Source: Isoetes taiwanensis (taxonomy: Eukaryota > Streptophyta > Lycopodiopsida > Isoetales > Isoetaceae). Taken from it: DNA of 64,000 nucleotides. The stretch's first letter is position 1. The number at the start of each line of letters is the position of its first letter. The stretch lies in the NCBI GenBank assembly GCA_021234155.1, contig JAJEKV010000342.1:62001-126000 (forward strand), given 5' to 3'. Both the position numbers and the translations under genes were made by a program. Of this stretch, positions 11,513-22,639 are shown in pieces. The notes beneath the pieces were generated by a model that was given only the letters and a program-made list of their open reading frames with translations, was not told the origin of the DNA and did no database searches.

Positions 11513-12430
11513 GTTACATTATAAGGCATGCAAAATATAAAAGCATTTAGACAATTTCCTCTAAAATAAAGATACACAATTTTTTTATAATAAAAACTAA
11601 GAGGTACGCGGTTTATCTTTTTCAAGAGATCAAGCATTCCAAACTTGATAACGAGCTCCATGCTTGATCAACAACAATAGATTAAGAAATACAACAATTT
11701 AGCATAAAGCTTTCAAATCAGAAATCCATCCCCTATACAACTTAATATCACTACAAAATGGTGTCGTAGATTTTTACTTCTAATCCTCTTGTGCCCTCAT
11801 TTTTCTTTCTAGCGCCTTAAGAAACGCAGGGATCAGTGGCCCTCTGATCTATGGACAACCCATCTGTAGCCTTGTTTGTTTTCCCTAGTTTGATCTAGGT
11901 TAAATGCCCTTATTAATATCGTCCCATGGCCCATTGTGGTTTCCGTGGATGTTAAAATTTTCTATATATCTATCTATCTTACAAAAATGTCTTTCTTACT
12001 ACAATGTATTTATATTGCAGTTTAGTTCACGTGTTTTAATAGTATATTCTAGATTTACTTCTAATTAGGGAAAAATTAAGCATACTATATATTTTTCTAT
12101 AAAAATTGTTTGGCTATTTTTCAAAATTTTACAGTATTTTATCATATACATTTGGCTAAAGTTATTATTAGCATTACATTTATATGTTTTTGGACTTGGC
12201 AAAACTTTTGAATCAAGTATATTTTTTCTAATTGGAAAAGGCAATACACAATAATATTAAAAAACTTTTAACAGAAGCTCACAAGCTTATAATATCGATA
12301 GGCTGAACTACATTCAATGCAATGACACCTTCTAGATTGGGGATCAAATTGCACTTATCTCTAACTCTTGAAGGAAGATGTTCTGCAATCAACTCGGGCA
12401 TCTAGAAGGACATTGGTCATCTTTTGCAAT
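11513..12430. other. AT-rich stretch without a supported gene
   Basis: I see no coding frame, RNA gene or repeat that I can name. At about 12,060-12,200 there is AT-rich sequence with TTGGCTA motifs that resembles inserts near 20.8 and 22.9 kb, so it may be an old non-autonomous element. Confidence 0.4.
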
Positions 12431-12900
12431 TCTCTTTTGAAGAATAGAATAGAATAGAATAGTTTTTTTAACGTCCATGGAGACCAAATAGGTCATGGGA
12501 TCCATACAATGGGCTAGTACAATCATTACTACTAGGATTAAAAAACCCCTGCCTCGAAAGGTTTTCAAGGGAAAAATCTTTGCAGTAATGATGATACTAG
12601 ACAAGCAGAGATAATGACTACTGAGGGCTCAGTAATTGCAGACGTTTATCTAGAACCTCAAGTATGTATAATGCCAAGTCATGCACAGATGGTGCTCTGA
12701 GAAGTTGTGGAAGCGTGGAATGGAATGCTAAGGTCAAAAATGATTGGGGACTATCTCAAAAAGGGGGCAACTTAGAAGAGTATGGCTTTCATCTTCAATA
12801 ACATGGCAACAGGCACATAGCCTCGCTTCAGCGGCAATTCGCGGCCGCCCCACAATCTCAATCTAAGTAGCACAGTGGGACCCCGTGCGAATTGATGCAT
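12430..12900 (-). mobile_element. LINE 3' end (zinc-binding tail, 3' UTR, pentamer tail)
   Basis: On the minus strand, about 12,740-12,810 reads CACCHVIEDESHTLL, then a stop, then CPLFEIV. This is the Cys/His zinc-binding motif at the C-terminus of plant LINE ORF2. It is followed by a 3' UTR that contains GGGGTTTTTTAATCC, TAGTAGTAATGATTGTAC and TTTGGTCTCCATGGACG, and ends in (TTCTA)n at 12,440-12,460. The 3' UTR matches those at 18.9, 22.1, 34.7, 40.9 and 41.6 kb. It is strongly 5'-truncated and dead. Confidence 0.8.
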
Positions 12901-13055
12901 ACATGGTATATGTAATAAAAATTCATAGTTTAAAAAACTACTATCACTGATGATGGTAGGTGGGGATGTATAAAAGTCTATAATAAGGATTCATTTTTGT
13001 TTGGCTATTAATGATTTAATATGTCGTTATTATAATATAAAGAAAGACTAATCTC

Positions 13056-13180
13056 TTTTTGGGTTGCCCTAGGCAAAAACCCTAGTTTATGTGGGTATGT
13101 GGGCATATTCGGTATATGCCGGTATATACCTAGCATATCTTGATATTTGCTAAAAACTAGGCTACTTTGCCGTAAATGGT
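13056..13180 (-). repeat. Hairpin-ended short retroposon-like repeat, copy A
   Basis: The minus-strand copy ends in GGGCAACCCAAAAA. In plus orientation it starts TTTTTGGGTTGCCC, followed by a diverged mirror sequence, then ATGTGGGTATGTGGGCATA and a GGTATATGCCGGTATATACC-like run. Similarity to the other copies stops exactly at the A run, as expected at the 3' end of a retroposed sequence. Confidence 0.65.
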
Positions 13181-16100
13181 CGGTCATCCATTACAATGGC
13201 TATGTCGACCAAATCGAAGATCCAATCTGATGGAAATGCAGCGAAATAATGTAGGATTCGCTCCATAGCAGCATAGGGTCTGGCCCCTCAGGATCGGCCA
13301 TGAAAGAATAGCTTTGCAAACATTTGGGATTTGGCTCTTGGTCCATTTGTAGATGAATTAGTTATACCGGATGCACGGCATAGTTTTGCTTGTTGGAGGT
13401 GATTGGATTATTGCAGCTACCCTCAGCGACAGCTTCTTTCTTGCATTATCCAGTGGATGCATCATCTTATATACTCTTAGTATCAATGAGGCAATCCCCT
13501 TGGCTATGGAGGTTCTCAAGAAATTCAGCCACCACACAATTCCTTTAAGAACCTTATTTGAAGATGTCATGTTCTTAGCATTTGCAATTATTAGGTGGGT
13601 CCTATGTCTAAACTATGGTTTGGTTCCTCATTAGGCGACTGGTTCTTGATTAGGCTTTCTTGTGTGGGTTTTGTTCTGAGGGGTGCTCCGGTTGGAGGAT
13701 TTGTCCAGAAATGCAGGGGGCTTACGCAATCTTTGAATTATCGCAACTTTTAAAGTTGGATGTACCTTCATGCCACAAGTTGTCCGGATCGCGGTCTCGA
13801 TGTAGCGACAACATCATATCCTCATTGCCTTGCTTGGAGTAAGCCTTCCCACCATTTTGGGCCGCCGGATTCGATGATTGCAAGTAGGTTCATAATCTAT
13901 GTTGCATTCTTTCTCAGATTTGATTTCTTCTTTGAGCACTGTGGGATTGAATCATTTTGCTATTACGGATGCAATTTGTTATCTCATGTTCTTACCTTTT
14001 TTCAGCTCTATAATGACATTACGAAGATGGCACCATTAGGCTCCATAAGGTATTGATTTATTTGAGGATTCTTTGTTTTGGATGTCTTCATAGGCTTGCT
14101 TGAATCTTTCCTACTATTGCCCACGGTTTTGTATTTGAGCTCTTTGATTTACGAGGCTTCTATCATAATGGCATTTGACATGATAGTGTTTTTATTTCCC
14201 TTGCCAATTCAGGCGGGATAAATTTCTAGCTCTGTAGCTCTATGGGCGAAACAAGCGAATGGTTCTTGCACTTCTTGGGGGTACATGGCCTTTTCAGAGC
14301 TCAAGTGTGAGCTTCTTTTTCATTCTTTGCACTTGGTTGTGCCCTATCTAAGCATGTAAAATAAATGATTTCTTCTTTGTGCTTGAAGCTTTGGTGTGTT
14401 TTCTGAGGAGGTCATTTTTCAGAGGGGGCATTTTTACAAATTAAGAGGTGGTTGCATAACATAGAAGGTGTTAAGTATTGTGACTCTTTGCGTATCAATT
14501 TATATGGTAGGCATTTTATTTTCTTGTTTACAAATTGGTTCTTTAAAATCTTAAGTAATGTAGGGTTATTCTGGTAGGAGGTTGAAGACTCTTCAATGGA
14601 GAGTCTGCATCTTAAGTTTATATGGTATCTACAGGTACGTTGTCATGATAGTATTATGATGTGGAGCAATTTCTTTGGTCATGTACATGCATCTTCCGGT
14701 CTACTTTGTAGGCTTGTGTACATGTGGCATGCAATTACAAGATACTAAGTTGATGTCAAGCATGCAGGTTGTAACCCTCTGAATTTTCAGTTATGCCGGG
14801 ATCTGTCTATGTTCTCATGTTGAATGAATGTTGAGTCATTTGTGTTCACTCTTTTCACATCAGTCAAGTGGGAATTCACATTGCAGCTATCCAGCTTGTA
14901 TAAACCAGGGGCTATTGGATATTCACGTCATTTTGGACTTTTTTGCAACATCACATATCTCAACTGCAATGGTAGGATCAACCTTTCAATTTTTACAACT
15001 TCCTCTGTGAATTTTGCACTAATTACACCAAAAATCATAGGATTGAGGGCTCTTGATTGTTGCACAGAAGTTGTTCAAGAAAACTTTCAGGTAAAACCAT
15101 CAATGCTTAAATTTTGAAGGCCTTATTATGGGAGTCAGTTCTATAGCAATAGATAACTATAGTTTTACGTTTTAAGTATTTATCGCCTTTTGATTGTGTT
15201 CGGCGTTCATCGGGGCCCCATATTTGCTAGAATGACTCGAAGCTTGGCGAATAAAGCTCTACATTACGAGTCCTAACAATGCATAAAAAAAAAATCAAAG
15301 GCGTCACGCTTGATCTACTTATAGGTGAGCATTCCACATACATGCATTTGAACATTTGGCGATTATTTTTTCCACTCGCCCATAGTTTTGATGAATTGTT
15401 ATTAGGCGAAGATGGGCGGCTAAAAAGCGACTTTCACAAATGGGTCATGCTCTCAATGATCCGCCATAGGTAATGATCTTTGAAGGCATGCCATGCATCA
15501 CTTTGATCACTCTCGTCGTGGATTCTCGGTTTCTTAGTAGCTTCATAAATACCATAGGTATTTTTTACTTTGTCTTTTGCGTTTACGTGCCATGAATCAT
15601 CTTTGAATATCTCGGTTAATTAATTGTAGGCTCCATTTTTGAAGATTTATTTCTATGTCAAAATATTTTCACATAGTTCAAATAGATATTACGTTATATA
15701 GCGGATGAGAAGAATCAATTCAAGCATTTTGATATTATATGTTATGCATGAGAAGATTTGGGATGCTAGAGAGGCTGTAGAGGCATAAATAATGGATAAA
15801 GGTGATGGAGTATGATTGTGAATGCATTACACATGCATTAAATGGATTGATAGAATCAATCAAATCTTGATAGCATTATGGGTTGCATTATTGTGGAAGA
15901 TATCTTCACTTAATATGCTTTGCTTTGAACAACTTGGGAGATTCCTGAGATAGATGCTTTTTGTTTTGGGGTCAAGCTTGGAATATCGTCTAGATTTCCT
16001 TGTGGATTTTGTCTCTATATTTAGAGGAGCAAGTGGCCCTTGACATATCTGAGGGCTCTTTGCTTTGTTCCTTTGTCTTCCCTAAGGCATTGCCTTCGTA

Positions 16101-16480
16101 TTGCCCTTCTTTTGAGATAGAATCGAGTCATTGCTCTCCAAAGTGGAGATTTGGAGAAGAGTTGCAATCGAAAACTTTTTTTATGACCAGGGCTTATATA
16201 TTTTCATTGATTTGTCAAGACAATTCAAATCGCTATAGAAAATGTTTGTGCAACTGTTGTAAAGCAAATCTTATGGCGATGTGTATAAGCATTCCCTTTA
16301 GTGCATGCATTCCTAACAACAATTTTATAATATTCTGAGTGTTAGTGTTAGCATTCAAAGCGAGTTCTCGTTAATAATAAGGTCCTAACTCATAAACTTT
16401 TAATGCTTGTCAAAGGTCATAATCGGGTGGAATCTGAAAAGTACCTTCTGGTAGCAATGTTGTGCCTTTTATGGCATGAC
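13180..16480. other. Gene-poor stretch, nothing recognised
   Basis: Open frames at 13,371-13,634, 13,760-14,056, 14,824-15,117 and 16,000-16,338 are short and lack any motif or family that I recognise. They overlap open frames on the other strand and change frame without convincing splice sites. I take the stretch as intergenic or very old element DNA. Confidence 0.4.
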
Positions 16481-17059
16481 ATTCCTTCGGCATAACATGC
16501 AATGTAAAGTCCTTTTACCCATGAAAGTGGTTTAGCCATACCCTAGAACCACATTATAGTTCTTATTGAAGATCGAGAAGAAGCTGTCCACCTCCCATGT
16601 CGTTTGGTGGCTGGGTGGCTGGCAACCATGAGAGCTTGTGTTCTCAAGTCTCCATATGTTGCCATAGTAGTGCAACGTACTGTAAACCATATGATCGGTA
16701 CTAAAAAGAGGAAAATTAGGTTATAACATATTTTTCATGCGATGGAGACTAGTCCAAATTGGTAATGGTGGTAATGGGTTTTTCTTCTTTGACAAAGTCA
16801 CGTAATGGTTTGGAAGAAAATTTATTTTGAACAAAACCTTGTCATCAAGCATAAGTAGCCAACACTTTCGGCATAAAAAAAAAAAGATATGGTTATCTAA
16901 ATGAAACGCACAATTTTATTATTTCTCTTCAATAATTTCCATTTTCCAACCTTAAGCATGCTATTGCTTGATAATTTTGTATGCATGGCTCAAATGTGAG
17001 TCACATACTATACGACTCTGTGCAACCTAATAGTTGGGGGTTTTTAAATCAATCACGAT

Positions 17060-17822
17060 GTGCTTCAATTGAAGTTGCTTCTTCTGGTATCAAGAACATG
17101 AACAAAAGTGGGATGAGCGTGCACAAAGCTTGAATAATTATTCAAGATAGAGGTTTTCAAAATTGTGGGGAACTTATACCAAAAGCTCATGCCAATGTTG
17201 CACCACTAAATGAACTCACAGTTGCTCCAAAGTTGTTTATAGACATGAGGAGGGCAAATAAAAGTACCCTCAATTGTTGGTGGGCAAAAGCTGCCCGGAT
17301 AGTACCAAAATGGCATGAACTTGCACAATCTGTATCGAAATATTAGTAGCCAAAATCTTGCATAGGCCGCTAGCTGTATTTAAAAATACATAACACATAC
17401 TTGAGCTGATGGATAGCATCGCCGAGAGTGAAGTCCCCAATATAAATGCTTTATCGGAGATCTGGGAGTCCAAGATTCCATCTTAAGACAAAGGATAAGG
17501 TTTATGAGGGTCAATATAGCAAGAGAAATATGGACCCACACAAAAAATGTAAAACTTTGTTTGAAAGAGGGTAATAATATAGTAGATTTCATAGCACATA
17601 CTCAAATCATGTACATACCTAAATACTTTTCTCAAAGATGCCTGCTTTAGATGTCGATTATATAGAGAAGTTCCAATCATCAGCCCCAACCACCCAGTTA
17701 CACGTGCTGTCCCCAAGAACGAAGCATCTAATTGCAGGTGATTTGTTTCATAGTAGAACATAATTGTTGAAAGATTTGGAATCGATATCTGTGATAATAA
17801 AAACCATAGCATTGGCCTGCCA
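17060..17822 (-). pseudogene. Folate-biopterin transporter (FBT/BT1 family), C-terminal fragment
   Basis: Minus-strand exons encode the C-terminal half of a plastid or membrane folate-biopterin transporter of the major facilitator type. The first, about 17,618-17,819, reads PMLWFLLSQISIPNLSTIMF and continues through LQLDASFLGTARVTGWLGLM to LKQASLRKVF. The next, about 17,400-17,540, holds a membrane segment (HISLAILTLINLILCLK) and then, after a frame change, DGILDSQISDKAFILGTSLS. The following piece, about 17,210-17,330, corresponds to the family's MPVLVL...CPP...FALLMS region (FALLMSINNFGATVSSFSGA). About 17,060-17,140 gives TLCTLIPLLFMFLIPEEAT, the usual end. The N-terminal half is missing because a LINE begins at 17,822. 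The frameshift and truncation make it a pseudogene. Confidence 0.8.
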
Positions 17823-19048
17823 AAATGTGGCCAAAATGTGGAAGTTGCATCCACATACAAATATTTGGGAGTGGAGTTTCCTTCTACTATGCACTGGGAC
17901 ACATCCATACGGCTACGAGTGACGGCAGGCTGGAAGGCACTATATGCAATGCAAAACAATAGTCATAGAGCGGAGTTGTATGATTGGGCCCATCAGTCAC
18001 GCCTGTTCAAGGTCTTAGTGGAGCCTGTCCTTTTATACGGGGTGGAAGTATGGGGCCCTGTAGTATCACTTGCTACTTGGAATGACTTGGAGTAGGTCCA
18101 AAGCCTTCTTAGTACGAGCACTAGGGGTGAAGTCCACAGTCCCATATCAAATTCTCTACCGCGGGGAGACAGGATTCTTGCCTCTTGAGGAGGGCGCCCT
18201 TGATCGCCACATTGTCTATTTCGGGAAAGGTGGTCAATATGGCCGATGCTTTCGTCTCCCTAAACTAGCTTATATCATGGCAATGGAGCTGGCAGCCCTC
18301 AAGGCTTCTTTGGAGGGAAAAGAGAGCTCAATGGTTGGCTAGATGGAATGTGTGCAGGAGCACAGGTGCATACATGTGCAAACAAGCAGTCGCCATAGCT
18401 TGAGGCAATATCTTGACGATTGCTTCCTCGGTAAAGCTTTGGGATGCCAATGCCCTTGAGCAGGTCAAGACAAAGACACTACCAGTGCCACATAAATCCC
18501 ACATTGGAACGAGGCCCGCAATGCTACTGCGCCCCACCCACTTGCCCATGAAAAGCGGACTCATTGCCTCCATTCCCATGGGGGCACATCATCTTCGGTG
18601 GGAGACGAGGATGGATTGGTGAGCCACGCCAGCCGGGCTCATCAATCTTCGCCAAATGGGAGTCATTGAGGATGAATCTCATACCCTTCAAAGTTTGCCC
18701 AGCATATGATCAATTAGGACCGCGATATCTTTGAGTTGGTCGCCCGGCCGTTACATGTGACATTGAGCACGGCATCCGATGCGGTCTTTGGGATCATATC
18801 TTCGAGAGGTTATGGACATGCGAGATCAGCTATGTCCTCAAGACACACACTTGACATGTATATAAACATTGATGTATACTTGTGCGGTTTGTAAACATTC
18901 TTATTATCGCCACGGTTTTTCCTCGAAAACCTTTTGGCGGGGTTTTTAACTTGGGGACGGTAATAAGTTTGTTGCGCTCCTTATGGGTCCTATATAGGTC
19001 GATTGGCCTCGATTGGGCGATAAAAAATCATTCATTCATTCATTCATT
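17822..19048 (+). mobile_element. LINE, 5'-truncated (RT C-terminal part to tail)
   Basis: The plus strand encodes the C-terminal part of a LINE reverse transcriptase. It reads VEVASTYKYLGVEF, WDTSIRLRVTAGWKALYAMQ and FKVLVEPVLLYGVEVWGP (thumb and post-RT region), with frame changes near 18,095 and 18,340. A decayed zinc-binding tail and a LINE-family 3' UTR follow (CCTCGAAAACC at about 18,922, then GGGTTTTTAA). The element ends in an (ATTC)n tail at about 19,028-19,048. It abuts the folate transporter fragment at its 5' side, probably reflecting insertion into that gene. Stops and indels show it is inactive. Confidence 0.85.
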
Positions 19049-19521
19049 ATAATTTGTCAGTACAGTATAAGCCCACCATAATCTAATCTTCAGTGGCTGG
19101 GGTTATGTAGGCGCTTTAGGGCGATGTTGAGCACGCTAATTCAAGCTCATAAGGGCTCGCTACTCTCAAAGATTTCGCAGATAGCACCCCATTTCTTTCA
19201 TATAGTTTAGATCTCTTTGTCTCCTACGGTTATTGGACGTAAAATACTTCATGACTTGATATTTTTCAACCTCTTTTTTGTCGCATGAACATTGTGTCAT
19301 TTAGAATTTGTAAACATGAGTTAGCCATATTGCATTTTTGTATTTCCAAAGGAAGCTTGCTTACTAACACATGTAGGTAATAACCTATGATATATTGATG
19401 CCATATCCAATATGGCGCATTTGATGCACTACGCTTTTAAGACGCGGGCTTTATATGTTATGGATCCCAAGAGGTAACAACTTGGTTGTAGTGCATTCGT
19501 GTATGGAAACAGAGAAGATAG

Positions 19522-19725
19522 AATGCTATCTGAGCCTGAACATGATAACTTTATCAATTTATCTAGTGCATTTGTGTGAATGTAGAATTTTCTTTTGGTT
19601 TAATTTATGAAGTATTTCTAGTACGTTAATGCTATCTGAGCCTGAACATGATAACTTTATCAATTTATCTAGTGCATTTGTGTGAATGCAGATTTTTTGG
19701 TTGAATTTATGAAGTATTTCTAGCA
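19522..19725. repeat. 106-bp tandem duplication
   Basis: Two direct copies, 19,522-19,627 and 19,628 to about 19,725, both starting AATGCTATCTGAGCCTGAAC, with few differences between them. No coding content seen. Confidence 0.9.
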
Positions 19726-20025
19726 CGCACGAGCATTTTACCTCTTCTATTTATCATCTAGCATGTGTTTCATAACAATCATCTCCTATTCAGAAGTAGT
19801 TGTTGAAATATTATGTAGGAAAAGTTGGGTGACTGGTTTTTGCATTGATTGAGTGTTATATAATTATATAAACCGGCATAAATGTACTGACCAGCATACA
19901 TGGAGGCAAAGAAACCTTTACATCATGTTTGGCGACTCATATGAATCATATGAATCGATTTTTAAAAAGTTGACTCATTAGACTCATTATACTATCAAGG
20001 CTGAAAGCCGTTTTGGAGGTAAGCA

Positions 20026-20085
20026 TTTTTTGGGTTGACCCTAGGGTGGCAAAGCCTCGCTTATGTGGGTTTGTGGCAATTCAAA
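20026..20085 (-). repeat. Hairpin-ended repeat, copy B
   Basis: In plus orientation it starts with a T run and GGGTTGACCCTAGGG, then GCTTATGTGGGTTTGTGGCA, matching the internal part of copies A and C. It is diverged and short. The minus-strand reading ends in GGGTCAACCCAAAAAA. Confidence 0.55.
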
Positions 20086-20478
20086 TCAAGCATTAACTAC
20101 CTGAAATAAAACCATTAAAACAAAGCAAGCATAAACAAAACATCCATAATCATCACCTACGTAACAACCTCATCAAGGCTACAATAACGCAACGCGTCGT
20201 TCATCGGGTCCAAAGTTAAAACATAGAAATTCCAAGGAACCCCCGCATCAATACTCATATATGGTTATCTTTCCCTGGGGGAGGGAGGGAGGGAGGGAGA
20301 GAGTGATCTTCATTTAGCTATGGACACTGGGGATTCTTGGTATGTGCATTGCATAGATCTTGCATTTCAGTCCGGAATCATTGGGTTTTTACTTTTCTTG
20401 AGGTTTGTAGTCAGGCTATGAATTATGAATTATGAATTGGGCATGGAAATAGCATTCCACTGATATGTTTAAGTCCAG

Positions 20479-20630
20479 TTTTTTGGGTTGCCCCTAAGAA
20501 GAAAACCCTCATCCATGTGGGTTTGTGGCATATTCCAAGTATATGTCAGTATATGCTTAAAAACATGACTTTGAAGTGTGATTTAAGCCATTTCACTCTC
20601 GGGTCACGGAGGGCAACCCTCCGTGCGCAG
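20479..20630 (-). repeat. Hairpin-ended repeat, copy C
   Basis: In plus orientation it starts TTTTTTGGGTTGCCCC, then CATGTGGGTTTGTGGCATA and a TATATGTCAGTATATGC stretch as in copy A. A second perfect hairpin, CACGGAGGG-CAA-CCCTCCGTG, lies at 20,605-20,625 and may be part of this copy's body. Confidence 0.6.
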
Positions 20631-20639
20631 CACCTTGTT

Positions 20640-22014
20640 CTTTAAGGAAAAAGGGGAAAATAGTTTGGTTGATCCTAAAAAAATAATGGAGTACTTGTTT
20701 TAAGTATGACTATTTTTTCTTTTTTTGAAAGAAATCTCTATTCATAAAACTTGCCACAAAAATTGTCTAGACCCTAAAAAATCGTCATTTGGCTATTAAT
20801 AGCCACTAATTTTTTCCATGTTTCTAATAGTCATGTTCTAGTCATATTAACTTGTGATATAAGTCACATTGTACGCCAAATTTTATCCAAAGCCACATAT
20901 GGTAATTTAAATAAAACGTTTTTGATGTGTATTGTTGCATTCTAAAATTTTATAATTTTGTCAACCCCATACTGTACCTGAATGTGCTTAGTGCCTTCTT
21001 CCTAGCACCTTGATTTATTAGTTTGTTTTTGTCCCCTCCTAGGCCCACAAGGAAGAGGGGGCTTAATTTTTGGGGATGAAGGAGAGCGAGACAAAACAAC
21101 ATTCTGCATAAAACAGAGTCAAAGAAAAACATGAGAAGAATTAAATTGTGTATACATGGTTTAGTGATTGAATTGATTGAATAATGAACAATGGGAAAAA
21201 GGATAAAAGAATAAAGCAACAAATGAACTACCAGAACATCTCGATGCCAGAAAGTATGCGGTTGAGTTATGGCCGAAGCGAGGAGAAGGCAACAAAGAAC
21301 TAACAAAGCAACTACACGTCCTACGCCCATAGTAAGTGGATCTGAGAATAGCTCAATCTAGTATTCAAAATTAAGTTCAAGTGGGAGTGCACCTCTGATT
21401 AAGAAGGAAGATTTTGCCCCTCTACAGCATGCATGTTGCATTTTCTACAATGCTTTGCGTTTTTTCATCAATAAATTAAGCCCCATCATCAGCCTCCTCT
21501 CATGCATCCTGAGTCCCCATTTCCACTCCGTAAAATTGTCACACTTAATGAAGTCAAACTCACGTGTATTAAGCTTAGCCAACTATAAAATAATTATTGT
21601 GGTCTATCCCCTTCCCTTCATCGTAAAAAGATGTAAAGTCAACCATGCATGTTAGTGCTACTTTACATTGCTTTTGTATTAGGCTTCATTTACTTACCAA
21701 CATATAAAAGTGTCATGCACGACAATTGAGCGCTTCTAGCTTTATTTCGTGCAATTTTAGTGAGATTATAATTTTAAAAGCCCTAAGCATCAACTCTCAA
21801 TGACACATGGACAAGGGTTCTTCAAGAAAGTTTGCACGAAATTCAAAATCAAACCTTTTATCAAGATGTCATCACATGGATAATCTCAGTGCCATTATTA
21901 TTGTTACATTACAATGTCATAGCTCTTGTTTGCCAAGGTTTCGTCTAACTTGATATTAAACTCAAATTGGCTCTTATTCGTAACGTTAATGTAAATTCCT
22001 CATTGTAAAGAATA
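20640..22014. other. AT-rich stretch without a supported gene
   Basis: The longest open frame here, 126 codons on the minus strand at 20,950-21,330, has no recognisable motif. Its hydrophobic runs come from T-rich DNA. I see no gene here. Confidence 0.4.
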
Positions 22015-22620
22015 AAATGGAATAGAATGTATTTTTGTCGTCCACAGAGACCAGTTTGCCTATGGCACCCAAAAAAATAGAATGTCACGCATTAGGATTA
22101 AAAACCCCCGCTCCGAAGGGTTTTCAGGGCGAAGACCTTGGCAATAATGAGCATGCTGATAGACCGTACAATAATAATTTATGACCGTGCCGGAGGAGCT
22201 ATCGGAATGCATATATCCATGACATCTTGAAGATATTATCTCAGTGAGCACACAGAGGCCATGTTTAATAGCACATGCAATGATTGGTTAGGCGGGGCTA
22301 ACTTGACATAACATGCCCAGATGTGATCGAATGTTGAACAATTTTGAAGGGCATGGCATTCAGCTTCAATGGCTTCGTGATGACAACAATGACAGATCCT
22401 GTTCTTGCGTGCCTTCCAAATCCATATATCCATCTCAATGCGGAGGTGATGCAGCTAGCAGTCTGTGCTTCTTTATGGGTGAATGGCTAATTTAACCATT
22501 GCTGCTTTGATACGGGATTTCTACTATCCCATGGATGCCTTGCCTTGCCAATAAATTGCTCTTGTCTATACTTCCATGATAGTCCACCAAGACCAATGTC
22601 TGATGTCACACACAACCAAG
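22015..22620 (-). mobile_element. LINE, 5'-truncated (zinc-binding tail, 3' UTR and tail)
   Basis: On the minus strand, 22,300-22,433 encodes MDIWIWKARKNRICHCCHHE followed by AECHALQNC. This is the CxxC...H...C zinc-binding tail of LINE ORF2. Downstream are the shared 3' UTR motifs (TTTTCAGGGCGAAG complement, GGTCTCTGTGGACGAC) and an ATTCTATTCC-like tail at about 22,015-22,035. It is inactive. Confidence 0.75.
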
Positions 22621-22639
22621 CTACCATATTCAAATCAGT

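Noticed and set aside
11410-11661. 83-codon minus-strand frame ending in repeated SILFY residues
   Set aside because: A translation of the pentanucleotide microsatellite.
17483-17959. 158-codon minus-strand frame read as one protein
   Set aside because: Only the part below about 17,820 is transporter sequence; the N-terminal part is antisense to the LINE.
20950-21330. 126-codon minus-strand frame with hydrophobic stretches
   Set aside because: The hydrophobic runs come from T/A-rich DNA; no family and no flanking exons.
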